Source: Antedon mediterranea (taxonomy: Eukaryota > Echinodermata > Crinoidea > Comatulida > Antedonidae). Taken from it: a DNA stretch of 64,000 bases. How positions within the stretch are numbered: the stretch's first letter is position 1; each line of letters opens with the position of its first letter. The stretch covers positions 6,267,001 to 6,331,000 of the forward strand of contig NC_092674.1 in the NCBI RefSeq assembly GCF_964355755.1, in the 5' to 3' direction. This document shows positions 36,701 through 51,700 of the stretch, in pieces. The notes beneath the pieces are model-generated. The model made no database searches and was not told the origin of the DNA. It was given only the letters and a program-made list of their open reading frames with translations. The position numbers were made by a program, and so were the translations under genes.

Positions 36701-39700
36701 CTAATTGGGAGAAAATCATATTGTATCATATCATATTATATCCATTCTTTAAATTCATATTCTTTATCCAAAACTAAATTGGTATAGTAAAACACAGTGC
36801 TAGCAATTTATCATATTATTAAATGTTTCATATTCTTTATCATTGTGTTTTACCCTAATCAAATTGGTATAGTAAAACACAGTGCTAAATTGCTATGTGA
36901 ATGTCATTTATCATATTTTTAAATGTTTCCTATTCTTTATCATTGTGCTTTACCATAACCAAATTGGTTATAGTAAAACACAGTGCTAAATTGCTATGTA
37001 AATGTTATATATCATATTATTAAATTCCTATTCTTTATCATTGTGTTTTACTCTAACCAAATTGGTTATAGTAAAACACAGTGATAAATTGCTATGTAAA
37101 TGTAATTTATCATATTATTAAATGTTTCCTATTCTTTATCATTGTGTTTTACTCTAACCAAATTGGTTATAGTAAAACACAGTGATAAATTGCTATGTAA
37201 ATGTAATTTATCATGTTATTAAATGTTTCCTATTCTTTATCGTTGAGTTTTACTCTAATCAAATTGGTTATAGTAAAACACAGTGCTAAATTGCTATGTA
37301 AATGTTATATATCATATTATTAAATGTTTCCTATTCTTTATCATTGTGTTTTACTCTAATCTGATTGGTTATAGTAAAACACAGTGCTAAATTGCTATGT
37401 GAATGTCATTTATCATGTTATTAAATGTTTCTTATTCTTTATCATTGTGTTTTACTCTAACCAAATTGGTTATAGTAAAACACAGTGATAAATTGCTATG
37501 TAAATGTAATTTATCATATTATTAAATGTTTCCTATTCTTTATCATTGTGTTTTACTCTAACCAAATTGGTTATAGTAAAACACAGTGATAAATTGCTAT
37601 GTAAATGTAATTTATCATGTTATTAAATGTTTCCTATTCTTTATCGTTGTGTTTTACTCTAATCAAATTGGTTATAGTAAAACACAGTGCTAAATTGCTA
37701 TGTAAATGTTATATATCATATTATTAAATGTTTCCTATTCTTTATCATTGTGTTTTACTCTAATCTGATTGGTTATAGTAAAACACAGTGCTAAATTGCT
37801 ATGTGAATGTCATTTATCATGTTATTAAATGTTTCCTATTCTTTATCATTGTGCTTTACTCTAACCAAATTGGTTATAGTAAAACACAGTGCTAAATTGC
37901 TAAATGTCATTTATCATGTTATTAAATGTTTCTTATTCTTTATCATTGTGTTTTACTCTAACCAAATTGGTTATAGTAAAACACAGTGCTAAATTGCTAT
38001 GTAAATGTAATTTATCATATTATTAAATGTTTCCTATTCTTTATCATTGTGTTTTACTCTAACCAAATTGGTTATAATTTATTTAATTTCATTTCAAAAG
38101 ACATTTACCTAAATTGCTATTTAAATGTCATTTATCAAATTATTAAATGTTTTCTATTATTTATCTGGTTATATAGTAAAACACTGTGCTAAATTGCTAT
38201 TGTATTAAGGACGAGTTCCGAGAAGATGTATTCAAAGCTACAACCAATCAGAACAGTGTTAATCAATATAGTCCATGGCTACAGCCAATCAGAAACGTCC
38301 AAATCGCAATAACCCCTAGGCTAATAGAAATTATTGGTCCGAGTAGCCTTTTCAACCAGACGTTGCGAGGTTTAAAAAGTAAAACATGATTTACTCGCCA
38401 ATTTGGTATAGTTTATATACCTGGAGGAGGAGGAGGCCTCCTCCTCTCCTCAGCTCTCTGCTCTCACTTCGTTCGTTTCGCTACCTGATCCGTGCAGGCC
38501 TAGGCCTAGGCTAGACTGGATATTATGATTGCAAGCCAAAAAGGTAGATTTAGAAGCATATTTTATTGATTACCCATCATCAGTGTCACCCTTAAACAGA
38601 TAGTTAAGCTATATTTGTAGGTCATAGCTTATTTCAGACAATATTTTAGCCTCCAAAAAGGGCAGATTAGGCCTAGGCCTAGTAGGCCTAGCCTAGGCCT
38701 AGGTAGAGGGCAGGCCTATAGGCTAGCCTAGTCTAGGCCTAGCTGGCTAGCTAGGGCCTAGCCTAGGCCTAGTTAGGCTAGCAACTCTATACTCTAGCTA
38801 ATAGTTTAGGCCTAAAAACTAGGTAGGCCTAGTACTACTAGGCCTACTATATGGCTAGCCTTGTCTAGCTAGGCCTAGAAATAGAAAGATCTAGCCTAGC
38901 TAGAGTAGTAGGCTAGGCTAGTAGGCCCACCTGGTTAGGCCCTACTAGGGAACTTGTAGGCTAGCTAGCTAGGCCTACTTACTAGCTAATAAGTAGCTAG
39001 GCCTAGGCTGCCTAACTAGCTAGCTCTATGTATTCTAGTTAGGGCCTAGACTAGTTTATTAGGCCTTAGTTTAGGCTGATTAGGCCTGCCTAGTCCTAGT
39101 TAAATAAATAGGCATATAACCAGGCTCAGTCTAAACACTCTAGGCCTATCTATATGAGACCTGTGCTATTAATTATAGGCCTAGGGCCTTGCTAGCTAGC
39201 CAGCAGAATGGTCTAGAGAGGCATAGGCCTAGCTAGGGATAGGCTGGGGGGTCATAGACAGCCTATCTATATAAAATATTAGATAGGTAGGTAGGAGTAT
39301 TAAGATTCATCAGTGTGTAAGTTGATTTCATTGCTAATGCCAAGGTATTAGGCCTGTTTATTTTCAGGTTGAAAGCAATGGATAAACAGAGATTCAATTC
39401 TACAACAAAAGAGACAAAAGTCAAACTCAAACTGATAATTAACAATGTTTCCAGTTAAATTAATGTTAATTATTTTAATAGATTGTAGTGACCCTAACTA
39501 CCTTACTGTTTGTGTATGGCTGTAATATTATATTAAATGTCATCACAATTAGTAAGGTTGTGAGGCTTCACAATTTCAAACAACTCTTGTGTCTCTTCTT
39601 CATGTGGATGGATTAAAAAATACTGTGAGTATTGTACACTCTTTATATGAATATATCATCAATCACAATATCAAATATGATCCGTGTAGTAACAATTTGA

Positions 39701-42700
39701 TAACTTAGCATGCATCTTATAATATCTACATCATCAATAATTAATATTAATATAAATCTACATCACAATGTTGGATATGATCTTTGTAGTCAAAATTTGA
39801 TAACTGAGCACACATCTTTTAATAACTACCTTATCAATAACTATTAATAATGTCCTATATCACATTGTTGGATATGATCAGTGTTAGTCATAATTTGATA
39901 ACTGAGCACGCATCTTTTAATATCTACCTCATCAATAATTAATATTAATAATCTATATTGCATTGTTCAATATGATCAGTGTAGTCATAATATGATAACT
40001 GAGCATGCATCTTTTAATATCTACCTTATCAATGACTATTAATAATATCCTATATCACAATGTTGGATATGATTAGTGTAGTCATAATTTGATAACTGAG
40101 CATACATCTTTAGAATTACTTTTATTTAAGTATATAAAAGAATAATCTATAATTTACAATGTTTTATATGTTGTTAATTCATCAGATATTATCTATTGAA
40201 CTGATATGGTTTTGTTTATTACAGTATAGTACATACAGCACTTTATGTTATGTTATGTTATTTATTTATTATTCAACATTTTTTGTTTGGTTTTTGACGT
40301 TATCAAATTTTTATTTTCTTTTAAGTTCTGTTATTTATTTGTTAATTTTGTAGCTTAAGTTAGTTAAGATAAAAGGTACCAAGCTTGATTAGCTTCGGCT
40401 ATACCTTGGCTACCTTTTGTATTGAAATTGTTTTTGTTTGATACAATAAAGAAGAAGAATTAATAATCTATATTACACTGTTGGATATGATCTGTTTGGT
40501 TTTTTAATATCTACCTTATCAATAACTATTAATAATATCCTATATCACAATGTTGGATATGATCAGTGTAGTCATAGTTTGATAACTGAGCATGCATCTT
40601 TAATATCTACCTCATCAATAATTATTATTAATAATCTATATCACAATGTTGGATATGATTAGTGTAGTCATAATTTGATAACTGAGCACGCATCTTTCAA
40701 TATCTATTTCATCAATAATTATTATTAATAATCTATATCACATAGTTGGATATGATCAGTGTAGTCATAAATTGATAACTGAGCAAAAATCTTTTAATAT
40801 CTGCATCATCATTAATTAATATTAATAATCTATATCAAACTGTTGGATATGATCTGTTTAGTTTTTTAATATCTATCTTTTCCATAACTATTAATAATAT
40901 TCTATATCACAATTTTGGATATGATCAGTGTAATCATAGTTTGAACTACCTCAACAATAATTAATATTAATTGTCTATATACCAATATCAAATATGATCA
41001 GTGTAGGCCTAGTCATTTGATAACTGAGCATGCATCATTTTATATCTGCTTCAAATATTAATATTGTCTTAATATAATAAGTGGTTTGAAGGATGTTTGC
41101 AGATGGCCTTTTTTGCATTGTAAAGTTCAATTTATCCAAAAGGTCAAATTTTGACCTATTTCAATAAAATCATTTCATAAGTTGTCTTCTTTTATAGTTT
41201 TAGTGATAATCAATATTAAGTGGTTTTTTACCCCAAAAATGTCAAACCTAGAGCTATTTAATAATAAAATGATTTTATAAATTGTCTTCTTTTATATTTC
41301 TAGTAGTGGTATAATCAGTATTCAATTGTTTGAATGATGTTTGTGGGGTATTTTTTAATTAAGTTTACGCAGTTTACATGGTAAAATCTGTCAATTATCC
41401 AAAATTGACATTTTTCACTCCTAAAAAAATCTTAGAGCCATTTCAATAAAATTATTTCATAAATTGTCCTCTTTTTATGGTTCTAATAAGGATATAATCA
41501 AAGTGGTTTGGATGATGTTTGTGGGGTGTTTTTTAAAAGTTTGCACAGTTTACATGGTAAAATGTGTCAATTTATTCCTAGAGCTATTTCAATAAAATTA
41601 TTTCATAATCACCCCAAAAATGTCAAACCTAGAACATTTTAATAAAATGATTTCATAAATTGTCTTCTTTTATAGTTCTAGTAGTGGTATAATCAGTATT
41701 CAATTGTTTGAATGATGTTTGTGGGGTATTTTTTAATTAAGTTTACGCAGTTTACATGGTAAAATCTGTCAATTATCCAAAATTGACATTTTTCACTCCT
41801 AAAAAAATCTTAGAGCCATTTCAATAAAACTATTTCATAAATTGTCCTCTTTTATAGTTCTAATAATGATATAATCAATATTAAGTGGTTTGGATGATGT
41901 TTGTGGGGTGTTTTTTAAAAGTTTGCACAGTTTACATGGTAAAATGTGTCAATTTATACCTAGAACTATTTTAATAAAATGATTTCATAAATTGTCCTCT
42001 TTTATAGTTCTAGTAGTGGTATAATCAATATTAAGTTGTTTGGATGATGTATGTGGGGTGTTTTTTTAAAGTTTGCACAGTTTACATGGTAAAATCTGTC
42101 AATTTATCCAAAGTTTACATTTTTCACCCTAAAAAATCAAACCTAGAGCTATTTCAATGAAATTATTTCATAAATTGTCCTCTTTTATAGTTCTTGTAGT
42201 GGTATAATCAATATTAAGTTGTTTGGATGATGTTTGTGGGTGTTTTTTTAAAGTTTGCATTAAGTTTACGCAGTTTAAATGGTAAAATCTGTAAATTTAT
42301 CCAAAATTGACATTTTTCACCCTAAAAAGTCAAACTTCAGAGCTATTTCAATAAATTGATTTCAAAAATTCTCTTCTTTTACAGTTCTAGTAGTGATATA
42401 ATCAATATTAAGTTGTTTGGATGATGTTTGTGGGGTGTTTTTGTTAAGTTAGCATTAAGTTTACGCAGTTTACATGGCAAAATCTGTAAATTTATCCAAA
42501 ATTGACATTTTTTACCCTAAAAATTCAAACCAGAGCTATTTCAATAAAATTATTTCATAAACTGTCCTCTTTTATAGTTCTAGTAGTGGTATAATCAATA
42601 TTAAGTTGTTTGGATGATGTTTGTGGGTGTTTTTTTAAAGTTTGCATTAAGTTTACGCAGTTTACATGGTAAAATCTGTAAATTTATCCAAAATTGACAT

Positions 42701-45700
42701 TTTTTACCCTAAAAATTCAAACCTAGAGCTATTTCAATAAAATTATTTCATAAATTGTCCTCTTTTATAGTTCTAGTAGTGGTATACTCAATATTAAGTG
42801 GTTTGGATGATGTTTGTGGGGTGTTTTTTTAAAGTTTGCACAGTTTACATGGCAAAATCTGTAAATTTATCCAAAATTGACATCTTTTACCCTAAAAATT
42901 CAAACCTAGAGCTATTTCAATGAAATTATTTCATAAATTGTCCTCTTTTATAGTTCTTGTAGTGGTATAATCAATATCAAGTTGTTTGGATGATGTTTGT
43001 GGGTGTTTTTTTAAAGTTTGCATTAAGTTTATGCAGTTTAAATGGTAAAATCTGTAAATTTATCCAAAATTGACATTTTTCACCCTAAAAAGTCAAACTT
43101 AGAGCTATTTCAATAAATTGATTTCAAAAATTCTCTTCTTTTGCAGTTCTAGTAGTGATATAATCAATATTAAGTTGTTTGAATGATGTTTGTGGGGTGT
43201 TTTTGTTAAGTTAGCATTAAGTTTACGCAGTTTACATGGCAAAATCTGTAAATTTATCCAAAATTGACATTTTTTACCCTAAAAATTCAAACCAGAGCTA
43301 TTTCAATAAAATTATTTCATAAACTGTCCTCTTTTATAGTTCTAGTAGTGGTATAATCAATATTAAGTTGTTTGGATGATGTTTGTGGGTGTTTTTTTAA
43401 AGTTTGCATTAAGTTTACGCAGTTTACATGGTAAAATCTGTAAATTTATCCAAAATTGACATTTTTTACCCTAAAAATTCAAACCTAGAGCTATTTCAAT
43501 AAAATTATTTCATAAATTGTCCTCTTTTATAGTTCTAGTAGTGGTATACTCAATATTAAGTGGTTTGGATGATGTTTGTGGGGTGTTTTTTTAAAGTTTG
43601 CACAGTTTACATGGCAAAATCTGTAAATTTATCCAAAATTGACATCTTTTACCCTAAAAATTCAAACCTAGAGCTATTTCAATGAAATTATTTCATAAAT
43701 TGTCCTCTTTTATAGTTCTTGTAGTGGTATAATCAATATCAAGTTGTTTGGATGATGTTTGTGGGTGTTTTTTTAAAGTTTGCATTAAGTTTATGCAGTT
43801 TAAATGGTAAAATCTGTAAATTTATCCAAAATTGACATTTTTCACCCTAAAAAGTCAAACTTAGAGCTATTTCAATAAATTGATTTCAAAAATTCTCTTC
43901 TTTTGCAGTTCTAGTAGTGATATAATCAATATTAAGTTGTTTGAATGATGTTTGTGGGGTGTTTTTGTTAAGTTAGCATTAAGTTTACGCAGTTTACATG
44001 GCAAAATCTGTAAATTTATCCAAAATTGACATTTTTTACCCTAAAAATTCAAACCAGAGCTATTTCAATAAAATTATTTCATAAACTGTCCTCTTTTATA
44101 GTTCTAGTAGTGGTATAATCAATATTAAGTTGTTTGGATGATGTTTGTGGGTGTTTTTTTAAAGTTTGCATTAAGTTTACGCAGTTTACATGGTAAAATC
44201 TGTAAATTTATCCAAAATTGACATTTTTTACCCTAAAAATTCAAACCTAGAGCTATTTCAATAAAATTATTTCATAAATTGTCCTCTTTTATAGTTCTAG
44301 TAGTGGTATACTCAATATTAAGTGGTTTGGATGATGTTTGTGGGGTGTTTTTTTAAAGTTTGCACAGTTTACATGGCAAAATCTGTAAATTTATCCAAAA
44401 TTGACATCTTTTACCCTAAAAATTCAAACCTAGAGCTATTTCAATGAAATTATTTCATAAATTGTCCTCTTTTATAGTTCTTGTAGTGGTATAATCAATA
44501 TTAAGTTGTTTGGATGATGTTTGTGGGTGTTTTTTTAAAGTTTGCATTAAGTTTACGCAGTTTAAATGGTAAAATCTGTAAATTTATCCAAAATTGACAT
44601 TTTTCACCCTAAAAAGTCAAACTTCAAAGCTATTTCAATAAATTGATTTCAAAAATTCTCTTCTTTTACAGTTCTAGTAGTGATATAATCAATATTAAGT
44701 TGTTTGAATGATGTTTGTGGGGTGTTTTTGTTAAGTTAGCATTAAGTTTACACAGTTTACATGGCAAAATCTGTAAATTTATCCAAAATTGACATTTTTT
44801 ACCCTAAAAATTCAAACCAGAGCTATTTCAATAAAATTATTTCATAAATTGTCCTCTTTTATAGTTCTAGTAGTGGTATAATCAATATTAAGTTGTTTGG
44901 ATGATGTTTGTGGGTTTTTTTTTAAAGTTTGCATTAAGTTTACGCAGTTTACATGGTAAAATCTGTAAATTTATCCAAAATTGACATTTTTTACCCTAAA
45001 AATTCAAACCTAGAGCTATTTCAATAAAATTATTTCATAAATTGTCCTCTTTTATAGTTCTAGTAGTGGTATACTCAATATTAAGTGGTTTGGATGATGT
45101 TTGTGGGGTGTTTTTTTAAAGTTTGCACAGTTTACATGGCAAAATCTGTAAATTTATCCAAAATTGACATCTTTTACCCTAAAAATTCAAACCTAGAGCT
45201 ATTTCAATGAAATTATTTCATAAATTGTCCTCTTTTATAGTTCTTGTAGTGGTATAATCAATATTAAGTTGTTTGGATGATGTTTGTGGGTGTTTTTTTA
45301 AAGTTTGCATTAAGTTTACGCAGTTTAAATAGTAAAATCTGTAAATTTATCCAAAATTGACATTTTAAAACACAAACTAGGTTGTAAAAAGTGAAGGAAG
45401 TCATTATATTTTAATATTGTTTGGTAATAAAGATGCCTATCATAGTCAAATGGCAATAACTGATTAGCCGAGACCAATGACATTTAAAACAACTCCTACT
45501 TAAAATTCCCTACTTATACAGTACAGCAGCTTTTTGATTGGCTGCAAGTTTAGTTTTCTGTTCGTTCATCAGAAATGGTATAAATAATTATTAATCAATA
45601 AGATTACTGGATTTCTTTAGTATTTCTGACACATTTCAAATCTTAATTGAATTATTAATGTAATGGAAATTTGTCATAGGCCTATTATAGCAACATATCA

Positions 45701-48700
45701 TTTCTGGAAGAGTATTACGGTCTGAATAGATCGATGTTAAAACACACGTCCTCATTTATCAAATTATTCATTCACTGCACATTTATTCTGTTAAGAAGAA
45801 CTGGGACCCTCAATAGAAGCCAAAGCATGTCTCATGATGGCCCCTACAATACATATCAAACATAAAAAGATATGGAATATTTTTATTTTTACAACGGCAC
45901 ACGTTCATCATAAACGATGCGTTCTTAAAAGTATAAATTTAAACAGCAAACGGATACAAATCAATAGGGTAATTAGGAACAAAAGAATAACACATTTTCA
46001 AAACCCATCGACTCGATCTCTTGTATACAGTGAATCTAACAAAATCACACTGATCATATCCAACATTAAGTATTAATAATTATTATTGATTAGGTAGATA
46101 TTAAAAGATGCGTTATAACAAATTATGAATATACAGATCATATCCAACAATGTGACATAGATTATTAATAATAATTATTGATGAGGTAGATATTTAAAGA
46201 TGCGTGCTCAGTTATCAAATTATGACTACACTGATTATATCCAACAATGTGATATAAGATATTAATAATAATTATTGATGAGGTAGATATTGAAAGATGC
46301 GTGCTCAGTTATCAAATTATGACTACACTGATCATATCCCACAATGTGATATAGATTATTATTAATAATTATTGATGATGTAGATATTGAAAGATGCGTA
46401 CTCAGTTATCAAATTCTGACTACACTGATCATATCCAACAATGTGATATAAGATATTAATAATAATTATTGATGAGGTAGATATTCAAAGATGCGTGCTC
46501 AGTTATCAAATTATGACTACACTGATCATATCCCACAATGTGATATAGATTATTATTAATAATTATTGATGATGTAGATATTTAAAGATGCGTGCTCAGT
46601 TATCAAATTATGACTACACTGATCATTTCCAACAATGTGATATAAGATCTTAATAATAATTATTGATGAGGTAGATATTTAAAGATGCGTGCTCAGTTAT
46701 CAAATTATGACTACACTGATCATATCCAACAATGTGATTTAGATTATTAACATTAATTATTGATGAGGTAGATATTAAAAGATGCGTGCTCAGTTATCAA
46801 ATTATGACTACACTGATCATATCAAACAATGTGCTATAGATTATTAATAATAATTATTGATGAGGTAAACATTTAAAGATGCGTGCTCAGTTATCAAATT
46901 ATGACTACACTGATCATATCCAACAATGTGATATAAGATATTAATAATAATTATTGATGAGGTAGATATTAAAAGATGCGTGCTCAGTTATCAAATTCTG
47001 ACTACAATGATCATATCGAACAATGTGATATATGATATTATTAATAATTATTGATTAGGTGGATATTTAAAGATGCGTGCTCAGTTATCAAATTATGACT
47101 ACACTGCCACAATGTGATATAGATTATTATTAATAATTATTGATGATGTAGATATTTAAAGATGCGTGCTCAGTTATCAAATTATGACTACACTGATCAT
47201 ATCCAACAATGTGATATAAGATCTTAATAATAATTATTGATGAGGTAGATATTAAAAGATGCGTGCTCAGTAATCAAATTATGACTACACTGATTATATC
47301 CAACAATGTGATATAGATTATTAATAATAATTATTGATGAGGTAGATATTTAAAGATGCGTGCTCAGTTATCAAATTATGACTACACTGATCATATCCAA
47401 CAATGTGATTTAGATTATTAACATTAATTATTGATGAGGTAGATATTAAAAGATGCGTGCTCAGTTATCAATTAATTATGACTACACTGATCATATCAAA
47501 CAATGTGCTATAGATTATTAATAATAATTATTGATGAGGTAAACATTTAAAGATGCGTGCTCAGTTATCAAATTATGACTACACTGATCATATCCAACAA
47601 TGTGATATAAGATATTAATAATAATTATTGATGAGGTAGATATTAAAAGATGCGTGCTCAGTTATCAAATTCTGACTACAATGATCATATCGAACAATGT
47701 GATATATGATATTATTAATAATTATTGATTAGGTGGATATTTAAAGATGCGTGCTCAGTTATCAAATTATGACTACACTGATCATATCCAAAAATGTGAT
47801 ATAGATTATTATTAATAATTATTGATGCTGTAGATATTTAAAGATGCGTGCTCAGTTATCAAATTATGACTACACTGATCATATCAAACAATGTGCTATA
47901 GATTATTAATAATAATTATTGATGAGGTAGATATTAAAAGATGCGTGCTCAGTTATCAAAATATGACTACACTGATTATATCCAACAATGTGATATAGAT
48001 TATTAATAATAATGATTGATGCTGTAGATATTTAAAGATGCGTGCTCAGTTATCAAATTCTGACTACACTGATCATATCCAACAATGTGATATAAGATAT
48101 TAATAATAATTATTGATGAGGTAGATATTAAAAGATGCGTGCTCAGTTATCAAATTATGACTACACTGATCATATCCCACAATGTGATATAGATTATTAT
48201 TAATAATTATTGATGATGTAGATATTTAAAGATGCGTGCTCAGTTATCAAATTATGACTACACTGATCATATCAAACAATGAGATATAAGATATTAATAA
48301 TAATTATTGATGAGGTAGATATTAAAAGATGCGTGCTCAGTAATCAAATTATGACTACACTGATTATATCCAACAATGTGATATAGATTATTAATAATAA
48401 TTATTGATGAGGTAGATATTTAAAGATGCGTGCTCAGTTATCAAATTATGACTACACTGATCATATCCAACAATGTGATTTAGATTATTAACATTAATTA
48501 TTGAAGAGGTAGATATTAAAAGATGCGTGCTCAGTTATCAAATTATGACTACACTGATCATATCAAACAATGTGCTATAGATTATTAATAATAATTATTG
48601 ATGAGGTAAACATTTAAAGATGCGTGCTCAGTTATCAAATTATGACTACACTGATCATATCCAACAATGTGATATAAGATATTAATAATAATTATTGATG

Positions 48701-51700
48701 AGGTAGATATTAAAAGATGCGTGCTCAGTTATCAAATTCTGACTACACTGATCATATCGAACAATGTGATATATGATATTATTAATAATTATTGATTAGG
48801 TGGATATTTAAAGATGCGTTCTCAGTTATCAAATTATGACTACACTGATCATATCCAAAAATGTGATATGGATTATTATTAATAATTATTGATGATGTAG
48901 ATATTTAAAGATGCGTGCTCAGTTATCAAATTATGACTACACTGATCATATCAAACAATGTGCTATAGATTATTAATAATAATTATTGATGAGGTAGATA
49001 TTAAAAGATGCGTGCTCAGTTATCAAATTATGACTACACTGATTATATCCAACAATGTGATATAGATTATTAATAATAATTATTGATGAGGTAAGATATT
49101 TAAAGATGCGTGCTCAGTTATCAAATTCTGACTACACTGATCATATCCAACAATGTGATATAAGATATTAATAATAATTATTGATAAGGTAGATATTAAA
49201 AGATGCGTGCTCAGTTATCAAATTATGACTACATTGATCATATCCCAAAATGTGATATAGATTATTATTAATAATTATTGATGAGGTAAACATTTAAAGA
49301 TGCGTGCTCAGTTATCAAATTATGACTACACTGATCATATCCAACAATGTGATATAAGATATTAATAATAATTATTGATGAGGTAGATATTAAAAGATGC
49401 GTGCTCAGTTATCAAATTCTGACTACACTGATCATATCGAACAATGTGATATATGATATTATTAATAATTTTTGATTAGGTGGATATTTAAAGATGCGTG
49501 CTCAGTTATCAAATTATGACTACACTGATCATATCCAAAAATGTGATATGGATTATTATTAATAATTATTGATGATGTAGATATTTAAAGATGCGTGCTC
49601 AGTTATCAAATTATGACTACACTGATCATATCAAACAATGTGCTATAGATTATTAATAATAATTATTGATGAGGTAGATATTAAAAGATGCGTGCTCAGT
49701 TATCAAATTATGACTACACTGATTATATCCAACAATGTGATATAGATTATTAATAATAATTATTGATGAGGTAAGATATTTAAAGATGCGTGCTCAGTTA
49801 TCAAATTCTGACTACACTGATCATATCCAACAATGTGATATAAGATATTAATAATAATTATTGATAAGGTAGATATTAAAAGATGCGTGCTCAGTTATCA
49901 AATTATGACTACACTGATCATATCCCAAAATGTGATATAGATTATTATTAATAATTATTGATGATGTAGATATTTAAAGATGCGTGCTCAGTTATCAAAT
50001 TATGACTACACTGATCATATCCAACAATGTGATATAAGATATTAATAATAATTATTGATGAGGTAGATATTAAAAGATGCGTGCTCAGTAATCAAATTAT
50101 GACTACACTGATCATATCCAACAATGTGATTTAGATTATTAACATTAATTATTGATGAGGTAGATATTAAAAGATGCGTGCTCAGTTATCAAATTATGAC
50201 TACACTGATCATATCCAACAATGTGATATAAGATATTAATATTAATTATTGATGAGGTAGATATTAAAAGATGCGTGCTCAGTTATCAAATTCTGACTAC
50301 ACTGATCATATCGCACAATGTGATATATTAGTAATAATTATTGATGAGGTAGATATTAAAAGATGCGTGCTCAGTTATCAAATTTTGACTACACTGATTA
50401 TATCGAACAATGTGATATAGATTATTAATAATAATTATTGATGAGGTAGATATTAAAAGATGCGTGCTCAGTTATCAAATTCTGACTACACTGATCATAT
50501 CGCACAATGTGATATAGATTATTAGTAATAATTATTGATGAGGTAGATATTAAAAGATGCGTGCTCAGTTATCAAATTTTGACTACACTGATTATATCGA
50601 ACAATGTGATATAGATTATTAATAATAATTATTGATGAGGTAGATATTAAAAGATGCGTGCTCAGTTATCAAATTCTGACTACACTGATCATATCGAACA
50701 ATGTGATATAGATTATTAAAAATAATTATTGATGAGGTAGATATTAAAAGATGCGTGCTCAGTTATCAAATTATGACTACACTGATCATATCCAACAATC
50801 TGATATATGATATCAATGCTAATTATTGATGAGGTAGATATTAAAAGATGCGTGCTCAGTTATCAAATTGTAACTACACTGATCATAATACTATACATAG
50901 TCCTTTATGCATTAGACATTGATTTAGTAGTACTACATATCATTTGTTATATTAAGAATGTTGTTTTAGTGTTATTAAAATACTTATCGAATTTTTTTGA
51001 AAATAAAAATATTAGTATTGGTACCTATAAATTTATATATTATAATAACATGCTAGATGTTATAATAATGTGATCTTTATTACAACTAAGAAACAGTTAT
51101 GTACGAGGATGATACACACTGATAGTTCTCAGTTATCAAAAAACGACTACACAATATAGCTCCATTTGATACTGAATGTGTCGACACGAACAAACGAACA
51201 GATATGGAACGCCAAGAGTGCATCATTAAAACTGCATTCGACTCGATTAGCACACGAAATATCATAAACATGGCAAACCAGGCCCTTTTTCAGCGGCAGG
51301 TAAGGTTTGACCATGGAGGTATATGGTTTGACCAGCTCCATGGTTTGGTAAAAATATTTTATACCTCCATGGTTTGACCGTATACAATGCATGTGTGAAA
51401 TGTAAAGCTTTCTTATGGCCCTCCCCATGCAGGATTAGGCCAAGTTGAGCCGCCGACAAGTTGAGGCGCCGCCAAAAACGTTATTTTCTATGAAACGCCA
51501 AATGCTTACTTTCGCCGGTGCTCGTTTCTATTTAATAGAAGTTCTATTTATATTAATTATTAGATATAACGATGTATATTCCAAAGTTTATATATCACGG
51601 TTTTCAGTATATATTATTAAATATTATAATTAAAGAGAAATAATTATGAATATCTGACTTGTAGATTCCAAAATATAAGGCCTAAAACATGACCGAAAAT

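Larger units (their letters stand above)
28468..38409. mobile_element. Inner inverted-repeat structure, ~9.9 kb
   Basis: 33-34 bp at 28468-28501 ('taccaaattggcgagtaaat' onward) are exactly inverted at 38376-38409. Converging satellite A arrays, then converging 15-bp arrays, lie between. It may be a separate element nested in the giant one. I found no target duplication. Confidence 0.6.
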
